Positions 1 to 7,317 of a DNA stretch of 8,902 bases are shown here, piece by piece. A model generated the notes under the pieces. That model saw only the letters and a list, made by a program, of their open reading frames with translations, was not told the DNA's origin and did no database searches. How positions within the stretch are numbered: position 1 is the first letter of the stretch; the number at the start of each line of letters is the position of its first letter. Source of the DNA: Desulfobacteraceae bacterium (GTDB taxonomy: Bacteria > Desulfobacterota > Desulfobacteria > Desulfobacterales > Desulfobacteraceae). Location: assembly GCA_022712835.1 (NCBI GenBank), contig JAFLJU010000533.1:1-8902 (forward strand). Direction: 5' to 3'. The position numbers were made by a program, and so were the translations under genes.

Positions 1-759
1 GACCTGCATTGAATGGGGCATTTCTCCTATTTCGTCCAGAAAAATGGTCCCTTTATCTGCGACCTCCAGCAACCCTTTCTGATCGGCTACAGCACCGGTA
101 AATGCCCCTTTTTCATGGCCGAATAGCTCATTGTCCAGGAGGGTTTCATTGAAAGCCCCGCAGTTAGCCGGCACAAAAGGTCCCTTTGCCCGATGGCTTA
201 ATGCGTGTATGGAACGGGCCACCAATTCTTTTCCGGTTCCCGAATCACCCGTGATTAATACATTACAATTGGTGGGAGCAATCTGGTGAATCAGGGTTTC
301 TATTTCCCGGATTTTAGGACTCTTTCCTATGATAACCGGCAGACCAGACCCTTGATTTTTTGCCCTGTTTATTTGTTTGGATGCCTTGTTCTCCTGTTGC
401 CGATCAAGGGCCTTTTTAATAGTTTCCAGAAGTTGGTCCGGGGTAAAGGGTTTTTCCAGATAGTAGAATGCCCCTTCTTGTGTGGCCTCGATGGCCTTGT
501 CAATGCTGGCATACCCGGTCATAAGGACGACTTCTGTTGTGGAATAATGCGTCTTCACGTTTATCAACAAGTCCATCCCATCCATACCGGGCATTTTCAC
601 ATCGGTAATCACCAGATGGTAATGATGGGCGCCCATCTGTTTGAGTGCCCCCAAGGGGTTGGTATAGGACGAGACAAGATACCCCGTCTTTTCCAATATC
701 CTTCTCAACCGCTTGAGGGTAATGGGATCATCATCAATGACCATGATTCTTGGCATCAT
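1..759 (-). CDS. NtrC-family sigma-54-dependent response regulator, 3' end beyond window (partial)
   Basis: This is a cytoplasmic transcription activator that would remodel sigma-54 RNA polymerase after phosphorylation. The 253 visible residues begin with a receiver domain (about 3-120) with acidic residues D9-D11, phospho-acceptor D53 in TDVKMPG, T81 and K103. A linker (about 121-142) leads into an AAA+ domain with Walker A GDSGTGKE (171-178), the sigma-54-contacting GAFTGA loop (218-223) and Walker B FLDEIGE, including D242 and E243. The rest of the AAA+ domain and the expected Fis-type DNA-binding domain lie left of base 1. Two consecutive ATG codons (757-759 and 754-756) could both be the start; I chose the first, with a weak AAGAG-like ribosome site upstream. 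It lies 32 bp downstream of the hexapeptide-repeat gene on the same strand, so the two are probably co-transcribed. The family assignment is secure; the target genes are unknown. Confidence 0.95.
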   Translation of the reverse strand, partial: MMPRIMVIDDDPITLKRLRRILEKTGYLVSSYTNPLGALKQMGAHHYHLVITDVKMPGMDGMDLLINVKTHYSTTEVVLMTGYASIDKAIEATQEGAFYYLEKPFTPDQLLETIKKALDRQQENKASKQINRAKNQGSGLPVIIGKSPKIREIETLIHQIAPTNCNVLITGDSGTGKELVARSIHALSHRAKGPFVPANCGAFNETLLDNELFGHEKGAFTGAVADQKGLLEVADKGTIFLDEIGEMPHSMQV

Positions 760-791
760 GCAAACAGCTCTTTTTTAGACCCAGTCAACGG

Positions 792-2210
792 CTAGGGCCG
801 GATCCGAATGGAAGGATACAACCCTTCGTTTTGCTCTGAGCTGTAAGGCTGAAGAGTGCTATAGGAGATGGATTGGCCGTCCTGAGCATGGCCCCTGCCC
901 TCCTTTTCTCCCTCGTCACAATAGGCCCCGTTGGCTTCCAGAATATGTTCGATCCGATGACTGAATGCTGCCACAAAATCCTTGCCCGTTCCGGTAAAGG
1001 TCATGGCGCCAACAGTTTGTGTTCCGGCAAATCCATTAAGCTCCTCAAGGGCGATTGAATTTGACTTTAAATCCGCTTCAGACCCGATAAAACCCCAGAT
1101 TAAATGGTTTTCGGGAATTTCCAAGGGAGCGGATATATCAATAATGGTATGGGGCATGACAATGCAACCCTTACCGACTGTCAGACGGGCATCCTCTTTT
1201 CCAAACAAAAATGAATTAAACCCCACAAAGGTTTTTTGCCCGATTTCTGCGTTGATTATTTTTCCCCCATGGGCCGTTACATTCATCCCCACAAGATTGG
1301 AATTCACTATATAAGAATTTTCCTGGGCATTGGATCCATTTCCCATTTTGGCATTGTCCAGATAGGCACGCTGGGAAATCAATACATTCTCTCCGATCTC
1401 AGTATTTCCCTTGATCACGGCATACCGGTTCACGGCAGAACTTTCAGGGGCCTGGATGGGTTCAATTTCAACTGATTTGAACAAATGCGCGTACTCAGAC
1501 TCCTTTTCCCTTACAAAATTATAGATCAGCCCCCTGGGCTGGAGAAACTCATTTACCCCGATATACTTATCCAACACCTTTTTTGAGTGCTGATACAAAA
1601 ATTTAAAGGTATCGGTTTCCACCCGGATGACACCCGGCTCAATCTTCCGGTGATAAAATTCCCCAGCCTGGATATAGGAGAATTCTCCAACGATGCACGA
1701 GTGCAGATTCATCAAATCCACGGTGGCAAAAGCACCGAGGAAACATCCTTCCATAGTGGCCCCATGGATATTGGCATAATGGGAGGAAACCGTATTACGG
1801 ATGGTAAATTCCTCCGGGGTTTCCAGGTTATGGGAGTTGTTGTGCACCAGGGTTTTATACAGCAGGCTGCCGATGATGGCAATGGTCTCATCTTCAACCA
1901 GGGGAAGCGGATTTTCCTGGCCGATGATATCCCCTTTCCGCTTTAATTCATCTCCCCGGATATCACTTTTATAGATGATGGACTGGTTAACAATACATTT
2001 GCCCAAAAAATAACTGCCCGCCATGCTGGAATACTTGAAATTAAAATCAATGGGGTGGTGGGAGGTGATCCCGTAGAAACAATAAAATTTGGACAATTTA
2101 TCATATTCGATTGCGTTCTCAACAAACAGCCTTGTATCAAAATTAAATTCGTGAAGATTTGCGTTGGCCCGGCTGATTATCCTTTCGTTTAGAAGCTTTA
2201 CATTTTCCAT
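792..2210 (-). CDS. Hexapeptide-repeat (left-handed beta-helix) transferase-like protein
   Basis: This 472-residue protein has irregular isoleucine-patch repeats in two blocks. One lies at about 138-182 (for example IRNTVSSHYANIHGATMEG and SCIVGEFSYIQAG). The other lies at about 258-375 (for example AVIKGNTEIGENVLISQRAY and IINAEIGQKTFVGFNS). Such repeats build the left-handed beta-helix of acyl- and nucleotidyl-transferases and gamma-carbonic anhydrases. The N-terminal 130 residues and the polar C-terminal tail (about 430-472) match nothing I recognise. No signal peptide or membrane segment is evident, so it is probably cytoplasmic. The start ATG has a good AAGGA ribosome site nine bases upstream. 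It precedes the NtrC-type regulator in an apparent two-gene operon. Substrate and reaction cannot be read from sequence; a sugar or acyl transferase role is only a family-level guess. Confidence 0.8.
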   Translation of the reverse strand: MENVKLLNERIISRANANLHEFNFDTRLFVENAIEYDKLSKFYCFYGITSHHPIDFNFKYSSMAGSYFLGKCIVNQSIIYKSDIRGDELKRKGDIIGQENPLPLVEDETIAIIGSLLYKTLVHNNSHNLETPEEFTIRNTVSSHYANIHGATMEGCFLGAFATVDLMNLHSCIVGEFSYIQAGEFYHRKIEPGVIRVETDTFKFLYQHSKKVLDKYIGVNEFLQPRGLIYNFVREKESEYAHLFKSVEIEPIQAPESSAVNRYAVIKGNTEIGENVLISQRAYLDNAKMGNGSNAQENSYIVNSNLVGMNVTAHGGKIINAEIGQKTFVGFNSFLFGKEDARLTVGKGCIVMPHTIIDISAPLEIPENHLIWGFIGSEADLKSNSIALEELNGFAGTQTVGAMTFTGTGKDFVAAFSHRIEHILEANGAYCDEGEKEGRGHAQDGQSISYSTLQPYSSEQNEGLYPSIRIRP

Positions 2211-2247
2211 AAAATAGTATCCTTAAAAGTCAAAGCAAAATTATTGA

Positions 2248-2275
2248 ATTAAATATTAAACTAAATAAAGTTCAA
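2248..2275 (-). promoter_or_regulatory. Possible sigma-70-type promoter for the hexapeptide-protein operon
   Basis: Read on the minus strand, a TTGAAC box (plus-strand 2270-2275) is followed after 16 bases by TTTAAT (plus-strand 2248-2253), matching four and five of six consensus bases. It would start transcription near 2241, about 30 bases before the start codon at 2210. The region is very AT-rich, so chance matches are easy. No sigma-54 GG-N10-GC element with a credible context was found on this strand. Confidence 0.25.
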
Positions 2276-2373
2276 AAATAAATCTTAATACCACAGGTTA
2301 AACAGAGAAGACAACTTCAATATCATTGACACACAAATCTTAAGTAACGCATTTTTATTTGATAAACCAAATA

Positions 2374-2434
2374 CAAGGTGATAGATAACTTGAGAAAACT
2401 AATGATAAATTCAACCAAGGTGATATCAGTATCA
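2374..2434. repeat. 10-bp direct repeat pair with adjoining palindrome upstream of the sigma-54 activator gene
   Basis: CAAGGTGATA occurs at 2374-2383 and again at 2416-2425, 42 bp from start to start, close to four helical turns. The second copy runs into TGATATCA (2421-2428), a perfect 8-bp palindrome, and into a wider TGATA-TCAG-TATCA inverted repeat (2421-2434). Further TGATA copies sit at 2360 and 2403. The block ends seven bases before the start codon of the activator, so a bound protein could repress or autoregulate it. The rest of the 230-bp intergenic space is plain AT-rich sequence with no recognisable gene. Confidence 0.4.
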
Positions 2435-2440
2435 TAGATT

Positions 2441-3865
2441 ATGATCAAACTTCCCCATCCTAAGATTAATGCCCTTTTAAAGAACCCTTTGGATTTTATC
2501 CATTTGATCGATGAAATCCCTTTGGGAATTCTTGTGCTTGATTGTGACCGCAGGGTGGTCCACCTGAACAGATCTTTTCAAGCCCTTTCAGGAGTCTCCC
2601 TTGAACGGGCTTACGGAATTGAGTGCCACAACATTTTGAGAAGTTCTGCCTGTGTCACCAATTGCCAGGTTCTAGCCATGAACAAAGAAAAAAGGTCCAT
2701 TTCATGTGAAAGCGATATGATCAATATGGACCGTCAGAAACTGTCCATCCGCATGACCCTGGCCCCCTTGTTGGATATTGACGGCAACACCACAGGCTTC
2801 ATTGAAACCATAGAAGATTTGCGGGCTGAAACTTTGGATACCAAAAGAAGTGTGGCCTTTAGTTTTGCCAATATCATTGGACGAAGCACGAAGATGGAGA
2901 AAATATTCCAGACTCTGCCCATTTTTGCCCAAAGCGATACCTCCATTCTGATCACCGGTGAAACCGGAACCGGAAAGGACCTTGTTGCTGAAGCGGTTCA
3001 TCAGACCTCGGAACGTGCTCCGGGTCCCTTTGTAAAACTCAATTGCGGCGCTCTTCCAGAAACCCTTCTGGAATCTGAAATATTCGGCCATAAGAAAGGT
3101 GCATTTACAGGAGCCGTGGAAAACAAACCCGGGAGGTTCAAACTGGCCCACAACGGCACCCTGTTTCTGACGGAAATAGGTGATCTTCCCCTTTCCCTCC
3201 AGGTAAAGCTGTTAACCTTTCTGGATGACAAGATTATTTTCCCTCTGGGCAGCACCAAAGGATTTAACGTCAATGTGAGAATCATTGCTGCGACCCACCG
3301 GAATCTTGAACAGATGGTAAAAGAAGGTCATTTCCGAAAAGACCTTCTTTTCAGGCTGAATGTGGCCAGAATTCATCTGCCGCCTTTAAGAGAAAGGGAG
3401 GGGGATATCCGACTCCTGTTGGACTTTTTTCTCAACAACTATACCCAGCAATTGGATAAAAAAATTAAAGGGTTTTCCCAAACCGCCCTGATGAAATTGT
3501 TAAGCTATGGATATGAAGGCAATATCAGGGAATTAAAAAACATTGTGGAATATGCGGTCAATGTGGCAACCGGTAACTTGATTGAACCTGACAACCTGCC
3601 CTCCTATCTGTTCGATCCTGAGACCCAATTCCATGGAACCAAACCCGCTCCTTTGAGCACTTTTAAACTCTCAGTTTTAAACCCCGCCGAGTCAGTCGAC
3701 AATCACGTCGATAATACAACCCAAACTTGGTCCGCAATCCAACGGGAAATGATAATGGATGCCCTCAGACAGGTCGGCGGAAAAAAAAGCGATGCAGCAA
3801 AACTTCTCGGATGGGGCAGAAGCACCCTGTGGCGAAAAATCAAACAATACAATATTGACCCCTGA
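2441..3865 (+). CDS. PAS-AAA+-Fis sigma-54-dependent transcription activator with altered Walker B
   Basis: A 474-residue cytoplasmic enhancer-binding protein without a receiver. Residues about 18-130 form a PAS-like sensor domain with a cysteine group (C62, C71, C75, C89). The AAA+ domain (about 144-375) has Walker A GETGTGKD (173-180), GAFTGA (220-225), sensor I IIAATHRNLE, the FRKDLLFRL arginine-finger segment and sensor II GNIREL. A Fis-type helix-turn-helix ends the protein (about 436-472, with DAAKLLGWGRSTLWRKIKQY). Walker B reads LFLTEIGD: T244 replaces the Mg-binding aspartate found in nearly all members, including the regulator at the left of this window. The start ATG lacks a clear ribosome site, but an in-frame stop directly upstream leaves no earlier alternative. 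It is a candidate regulator of the sigma-54 promoter at 7244. Family is certain; the signal sensed is unknown. Confidence 0.95.
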   Translation: MIKLPHPKINALLKNPLDFIHLIDEIPLGILVLDCDRRVVHLNRSFQALSGVSLERAYGIECHNILRSSACVTNCQVLAMNKEKRSISCESDMINMDRQKLSIRMTLAPLLDIDGNTTGFIETIEDLRAETLDTKRSVAFSFANIIGRSTKMEKIFQTLPIFAQSDTSILITGETGTGKDLVAEAVHQTSERAPGPFVKLNCGALPETLLESEIFGHKKGAFTGAVENKPGRFKLAHNGTLFLTEIGDLPLSLQVKLLTFLDDKIIFPLGSTKGFNVNVRIIAATHRNLEQMVKEGHFRKDLLFRLNVARIHLPPLREREGDIRLLLDFFLNNYTQQLDKKIKGFSQTALMKLLSYGYEGNIRELKNIVEYAVNVATGNLIEPDNLPSYLFDPETQFHGTKPAPLSTFKLSVLNPAESVDNHVDNTTQTWSAIQREMIMDALRQVGGKKSDAAKLLGWGRSTLWRKIKQYNIDP

Positions 3866-3974
3866 TCTGCAAAAATCTATGTACATAATTGAACCATTAT
3901 GATACCCATTGAAACGCAAAGAACGCACAAAAACAAGATCGCCCAACCCTTGTGTGGGGAGAACATTTTTTACA

Positions 3975-4331
3975 ATGATACATAAAATAACTATCACGGT
4001 TCACCAGGATTATATTGCGCCACGCTTTGATTTGACCACTGAAGTTTTAATCATTTTGATCTCCAATCATGTTGTTGAAGAAAAAAAATCAATTGTCCTT
4101 ACCAGGTCATCTGCTGACGAACTGTGTCATCTGCTGCTGACGGAAAATATCAACACATTAATCTGTGGCGGTATCGAAGAAGAATATTATCAATTTTTAA
4201 AATGGAAAAATATCAAAATATTCGACTCCGTCGTGGGAGATTGGAAAATGGTGTTTAAGAACTTTCAAAACAACACCCTGAACCCGGGGGATATCCTGTC
4301 AGACCGGATGATCGAGGGAAAACATGTTTAA
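3975..4331 (+). CDS. NifX/NifB-type iron-molybdenum cofactor-binding-like small protein
   Basis: From the ATG at 3975 the product has 118 residues. It shows the pattern of the dinitrogenase iron-molybdenum cofactor domain: an opening strand ITITVHQDYIAPRFD, then LICGGIEEEYYQFL (62-75, with C64) and the closing DSVVGDW segment. Known relatives (NifX, NafY, NifB C-terminus) bind Fe-S or Fe-Mo cluster precursors, but many family members sit outside nitrogen-fixation loci, and no nif gene is visible here. A longer reading from a TTG at 3909 would add a basic, non-homologous-looking tail; ATG 3975 starts where the family fold starts, with GGGGAG at 3956-3961 as a rather distant ribosome site. Its stop overlaps the kinase start by eight bases, implying translational coupling. 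A role as redox, metal or cluster-linked modulator of the kinase is inference. Confidence 0.75.
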   Translation: MIHKITITVHQDYIAPRFDLTTEVLIILISNHVVEEKKSIVLTRSSADELCHLLLTENINTLICGGIEEEYYQFLKWKNIKIFDSVVGDWKMVFKNFQNNTLNPGDILSDRMIEGKHV

Positions 4332-6051
4332 AAACCTGAAAAGTCCTCTGTTTTTTTTGCAGAAAACACCCCGAACCCGCTATACCGTTCTGAACCGGAA
4401 TATCACTATTATTATGCTGTTGATTACCATTATTCCGCTCACCTGCATGCTGGTCATTAATAACTTTCAATACAAAACCCACTTGAGAAATCAAATCATG
4501 GCCCCCCTTTACGCCATGTCTGAAAAAACCCGGCATTCATTTGAAATTTTTATGGATCAACGACTCGCAATCGTACGGTTTATTTCCGCTACATACAGCG
4601 TTGAAAACCTAGGGAACGAGCAGGTAATTCAAAAAGTACTGACCTCATTAAAAAAAGAGCGCTACGGGTTTGTCGATATCGGGTTAATTAATTCAAAAGG
4701 AGATCTGGTCAGTTATGTCGGTCCCTATTCCCTGCTGGGTAAAAACTATTCAGAACAGATCTCTTTTCAAGAAACGCAAATCAAAGGACAATATATAAGC
4801 AATGTCTTTCTCGGGTACAGAAAATATCCCCATATTGTCATTGCGGTTCAGGTCATAAAAGACAATGGAGAGACCTGGGTATTACGGGCCACCATTGATA
4901 CGGACTTTTTTGACAACCTTATTTCCAGCATGGGACTTGAACGGAGCAGTGACGCATTTCTCGTGAACAGTGCTGGCATACTTCAGACCAACTCGCTCTA
5001 TTATGGCAACACCCTTGAAAAATGCCCACTGCGACTGCCGGGCAAAGGGTTTAAATCCCGAGGAATTGAAACCAAGGATAGCAATAACCGGGATATTATC
5101 ATTGTCAGTTCCGGATTTTCCATTGCAGATTATATTCTGGTGATCGTCCAGCCCCAATCGGTTGCCCTGAAATCCTGGTATGCCCTGAAAACGGAAATGA
5201 TTATCATCTTTTTGATTAGTCTGACCATCATTATCTTTGCAATTATCCAGATGACGGCGGTACTGATAAAAAGGATTAAAACCTCTGACGAACACAGGGA
5301 AAACGTTTTAATCGAACTCCAGCACGCCCAGAAATTATCCTCCATTGGTAGACTGGCCGCAGGGGTGGCACATGAAATCAACAACCCCCTTGCCATCATC
5401 AATGAAAAAGCAGGCCTGATGATGGATCTAATTGAACTTTCAACCCAGTTCAATCAAAAATCAAAATTTAGTGAACTCACCAAGTCCATCGTGACATCGG
5501 TTGACAGGTGCAGGAGAATCACCCATAGACTTCTTGGTTTTTCAAAACGGATTGATGTTAAAATAGAATCCATACAGATCAATACCATCATCCATGAAGT
5601 CATTGAATTTTTAGAAAAAGATATTCTCTACCGAAAACTTGAGGTGAATATAAACCTGTCCGATTCCCTGGTTCCAATTCTTTCGGATCATGGTCAGCTC
5701 CAACAGGTTTTTCTCAATCTTTTAACCAATGCCTTTGCCGTTGTTGAAGATGGACTGGGCCGGGTTGACATCGAGACAAAAAATATTCAAAATAAAGGCG
5801 TGAGTATTAAAATTACGGATAATGGGGGTGGCATTCCAAAGAAAATCATAAAAAATATCTTTGACCCGTTTTTCACCACCAAGAAAGATAAGGGAACCGG
5901 CCTGGGCCTTTCAATAAGCTATGGTATCATAAAAAAACTGGGGGGAGAGATCTTTGTGGAAAGTGAGATAGGGAAAGGGTCTGTTTTCACAATCCTCCTC
6001 CCTGAAAAAACAAATGAGATGGAAGGAAAAAATGGAAAACCAGAAAATTAA
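4324..6051 (+). CDS. Membrane sensor histidine kinase with periplasmic dCache-like domain
   Basis: A 575-residue inner-membrane kinase. A first membrane helix (about 27-45) and a second (about 291-316) flank a roughly 240-residue extracytoplasmic region whose motifs ([19 protein letters not shown], then the FLVNSAGIL strand) fit a double Cache sensor. No clear HAMP domain is visible after the second helix. The DHp domain has the H-box [13 protein letters not shown] with phospho-acceptor H350. The catalytic domain is complete: N-box [10 protein letters not shown] (461-470), G1 DNGGGI (499-504), F-box FDPFFTT (513-519) and G2 GTGLGLS (524-530). The start overlaps the NifX-like gene by eight bases and the end overlaps the receiver gene by 20 bases, so all three are likely co-translated. 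It probably phosphorylates the adjacent receiver. Cache domains usually bind small organic ligands; the ligand here cannot be inferred. Confidence 0.95.
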   Translation: MFKNLKSPLFFLQKTPRTRYTVLNRNITIIMLLITIIPLTCMLVINNFQYKTHLRNQIMAPLYAMSEKTRHSFEIFMDQRLAIVRFISATYSVENLGNEQVIQKVLTSLKKERYGFVDIGLINSKGDLVSYVGPYSLLGKNYSEQISFQETQIKGQYISNVFLGYRKYPHIVIAVQVIKDNGETWVLRATIDTDFFDNLISSMGLERSSDAFLVNSAGILQTNSLYYGNTLEKCPLRLPGKGFKSRGIETKDSNNRDIIIVSSGFSIADYILVIVQPQSVALKSWYALKTEMIIIFLISLTIIIFAIIQMTAVLIKRIKTSDEHRENVLIELQHAQKLSSIGRLAAGVAHEINNPLAIINEKAGLMMDLIELSTQFNQKSKFSELTKSIVTSVDRCRRITHRLLGFSKRIDVKIESIQINTIIHEVIEFLEKDILYRKLEVNINLSDSLVPILSDHGQLQQVFLNLLTNAFAVVEDGLGRVDIETKNIQNKGVSIKITDNGGGIPKKIIKNIFDPFFTTKKDKGTGLGLSISYGIIKKLGGEIFVESEIGKGSVFTILLPEKTNEMEGKNGKPEN

Positions 6052-6406
6052 CATCCTGTTGATTGACGACGAAGAAGAATTTATTTCTACTCTTGCCGAA
6101 CGTCTGGAGTTGAGGGGATACCAATGCCGGACAGCGGGTGACGGAGAATCAGGCATTCAAATGATTGAAAACGAAAGGTTTGATATCGCAATTCTTGACC
6201 TGATGATGCCCGGATTAAACGGGTTGGACACCCTCAGGCAAATCAAAACAACCAATAAAGAACTGCCGGTGATTCTGCTGACAGGGCATGGTTCCACCAA
6301 AGACGGCATGGAAGGCATGCGCCTAGGCGCCTTTGATTTTCTCATCAAACCCCTGGATATCTATGTTCTTATTGAAAAAATCAAATCAGCGCTTAACCCC
6401 CAATAG
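6032..6406 (+). CDS. Stand-alone CheY-like receiver (response regulator)
   Basis: A single receiver domain of 124 residues with no output domain. Key residues are present: D12 and D13 in the acidic pocket, phospho-acceptor D56 in ILDLMMPG, T84 in LLTGHGS and K106 in LIKPLD. An ATG at 6014 is possible, but ATG 6032 has a GGAAGG ribosome site five bases upstream, inside the kinase gene, and starts just ahead of the first strand. The 20-base overlap with the kinase gene marks it as the cognate partner. With no DNA-binding domain it probably acts through protein contact or hands its phosphate on to the kinase-derived phosphotransferase-like protein encoded 14 bases downstream, as in Spo0F-type relays; this last step is inference. 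Confidence 0.93.
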   Translation: MENQKINILLIDDEEEFISTLAERLELRGYQCRTAGDGESGIQMIENERFDIAILDLMMPGLNGLDTLRQIKTTNKELPVILLTGHGSTKDGMEGMRLGAFDFLIKPLDIYVLIEKIKSALNPQ

Positions 6407-6420
6407 ACACAGGTGCAATC

Positions 6421-7119
6421 GTGAAAAACAAAATCGTAAAAGACAGAGATGATGAAGCGGCTTTTTTCGGCAAGGTAACGGCGAGTACCACCCATGAACT
6501 CCAGAATGTGCTGGCCATCATTAAAGAAAATGCCGGTCTCATGGAAGATTTTATTCAGATGAGCCCGAATAGTTTATCGGATAATTTACCCGATCTTTTG
6601 GAAAAGTTCACTCACTGCCTGGGGAAGATAAAAGAGCAATCTTACCGGGGGGTTGAGCTCACATCAGGGTTAAATAAATTTGCCCATACCACAGACAGGC
6701 TTTATGCACCCGTCAATATATACGAGATCGCCAAAAGACTTATATTTTTAACCAAACGAATTTTTTCACAAAAAGGGGGACAAATTGAACTGGTTGATTG
6801 CCAGAACGCTCCCTCCTTTGAAACCGATCCGGTTCTTTTCCAGAAAGTTCTATGGAACTGCCTTGAATGTCTCATGGAAATCCAGGCGCTTACAACAAAA
6901 ATACGGATCACGATTGTTAACTCAGATGTTGGAAAAGGAATTGACCTTTGCCTTGATGAACTAACTCCGGACAATGAAAACTTTAGCCTAAAATTGCAAG
7001 GGTCGACCCAATGGGCTGACATCCAAAAAAACTGCAGAATGATTCGCCTGACACCCAGCTCCATAGACCTGGCCCCCGTGGGTATTCGTATTTTGCTGGA
7101 GCGCCCCGTCCTCAGTTAG
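6421..7119 (+). CDS. Degenerate histidine-kinase-like protein, candidate phosphotransferase
   Basis: A 232-residue soluble protein starting at GTG 6421 with an AGGTG ribosome site seven bases upstream. Its N-terminal part is a DHp domain: STTHELQNVLAII with H25, and LAIIKENAGLMEDFI (31-45), which matches 11 of 15 positions in the neighbouring kinase (356-370). The region that should bind ATP is degraded. The N-box counterpart is QKVLWNCLEC (141-150), lacking the essential asparagine of NLLTNA, and no DNGGG, F-box or GTGLGLS motif follows; the protein ends where G1 and G2 would be. The size and layout (DHp plus remnant catalytic fold) resemble Spo0B and ChpT, which move phosphate between receivers. 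It could instead be a phosphatase or a dimerisation partner of the kinase. No transmembrane segment is present. Kinase ancestry is clear; the transfer role is inferred. Confidence 0.8.
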   Translation: MKNKIVKDRDDEAAFFGKVTASTTHELQNVLAIIKENAGLMEDFIQMSPNSLSDNLPDLLEKFTHCLGKIKEQSYRGVELTSGLNKFAHTTDRLYAPVNIYEIAKRLIFLTKRIFSQKGGQIELVDCQNAPSFETDPVLFQKVLWNCLECLMEIQALTTKIRITIVNSDVGKGIDLCLDELTPDNENFSLKLQGSTQWADIQKNCRMIRLTPSSIDLAPVGIRILLERPVLS

Positions 7120-7136
7120 CACTCTATCAATAGTAT

Positions 7137-7213
7137 CATTTTGTTCCAAATTGTATTATTTTTCGCGTTCCATGTTGTTCCATTTTGTTTCTTTCTTGTT
7201 TCCCCCATTTTGT
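7137..7213. repeat. Short repeat cluster, possible activator-binding sites upstream of the sigma-54 promoter
   Basis: Three copies of CATTTTGT (7137-7144, 7181-7188, 7206-7213) and three of GTTCCA (7143-7148, 7167-7172, 7177-7182) interleave in a T-rich stretch. They lie roughly 30-110 bp upstream of the -24 element, the usual zone for enhancer-binding-protein sites. They are direct repeats rather than the dyads typical of Fis-type binding domains, and T-rich composition raises the chance rate, so a binding role is only suggested. Confidence 0.35.
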
Positions 7214-7243
7214 AACACACTTAATTTATAGCTTTATCGCCAT

Positions 7244-7259
7244 TGGCACATTCTTTGCT
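7244..7259 (+). promoter_or_regulatory. Sigma-54 (-24/-12) promoter
   Basis: TGGCAC at 7244-7249 and TTGCT at 7255-7259 are separated by five bases, giving the diagnostic GG (7245-7246), ten bases, GC (7257-7258) spacing. This matches the sigma-54 consensus TGGCAC-N5-TTGC(A/T). Transcription would start near 7270, leaving a leader of about 48 bases before the ATG at 7318. It requires an activator of the kind encoded at 2441-3865 and at 1-759. A CTATC/GATAG inverted repeat (7258-7275) lies across the predicted start site. Confidence 0.88.
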
Positions 7260-7305
7260 ATCATCTTATAGATAGTAAAGAATTGAATTAAGTTTAACCA
7301 TAATT

Positions 7306-7312
7306 AAGGAGG
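7306..7312 (+). promoter_or_regulatory. Strong ribosome binding site for the kinase-like/receiver fusion gene
   Basis: AAGGAGG sits five bases upstream of ATG 7318 and is the best Shine-Dalgarno sequence in the window. It fixes the start codon and suggests high translation once the sigma-54 promoter is activated. Confidence 0.85.
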
Positions 7313-7317
7313 ATCAT

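Noticed and set aside
286..795. 169-codon open frame on the plus strand
   Set aside because: It lies antisense to the clear receiver and AAA+ coding sequence of the NtrC-type regulator and has no recognisable domain or ribosome site.
2326..2331. Perfect TTGACA -35 box upstream of the sigma-54 activator
   Set aside because: No acceptable -10 hexamer lies 16-18 bases downstream, so a promoter is not supported.
2702..3151. 149-codon open frame on the minus strand
   Set aside because: It is antisense to the PAS and AAA+ domains of the sigma-54 activator; its composition is that of a shadow frame and it shows no domain.
3946..3971. Possible rho-independent terminator (ACCC / GGGG arms then a run of six T)
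   Set aside because: The stem is only three or four base pairs and is separated from the T run by several bases, so it is too weak to call; read-through from the activator gene remains possible.
3909..3974. N-terminal extension of the NifX-like protein from a TTG codon
   Set aside because: The extra 22 residues are basic and unlike the family, and the family fold begins at the ATG at 3975.
3975..4331. Evidence for a nitrogen-fixation locus
   Set aside because: Only a NifX-like fold is present; there are no nifHDK, nifE/N or nifB genes in the window, and this fold is common outside nif clusters.
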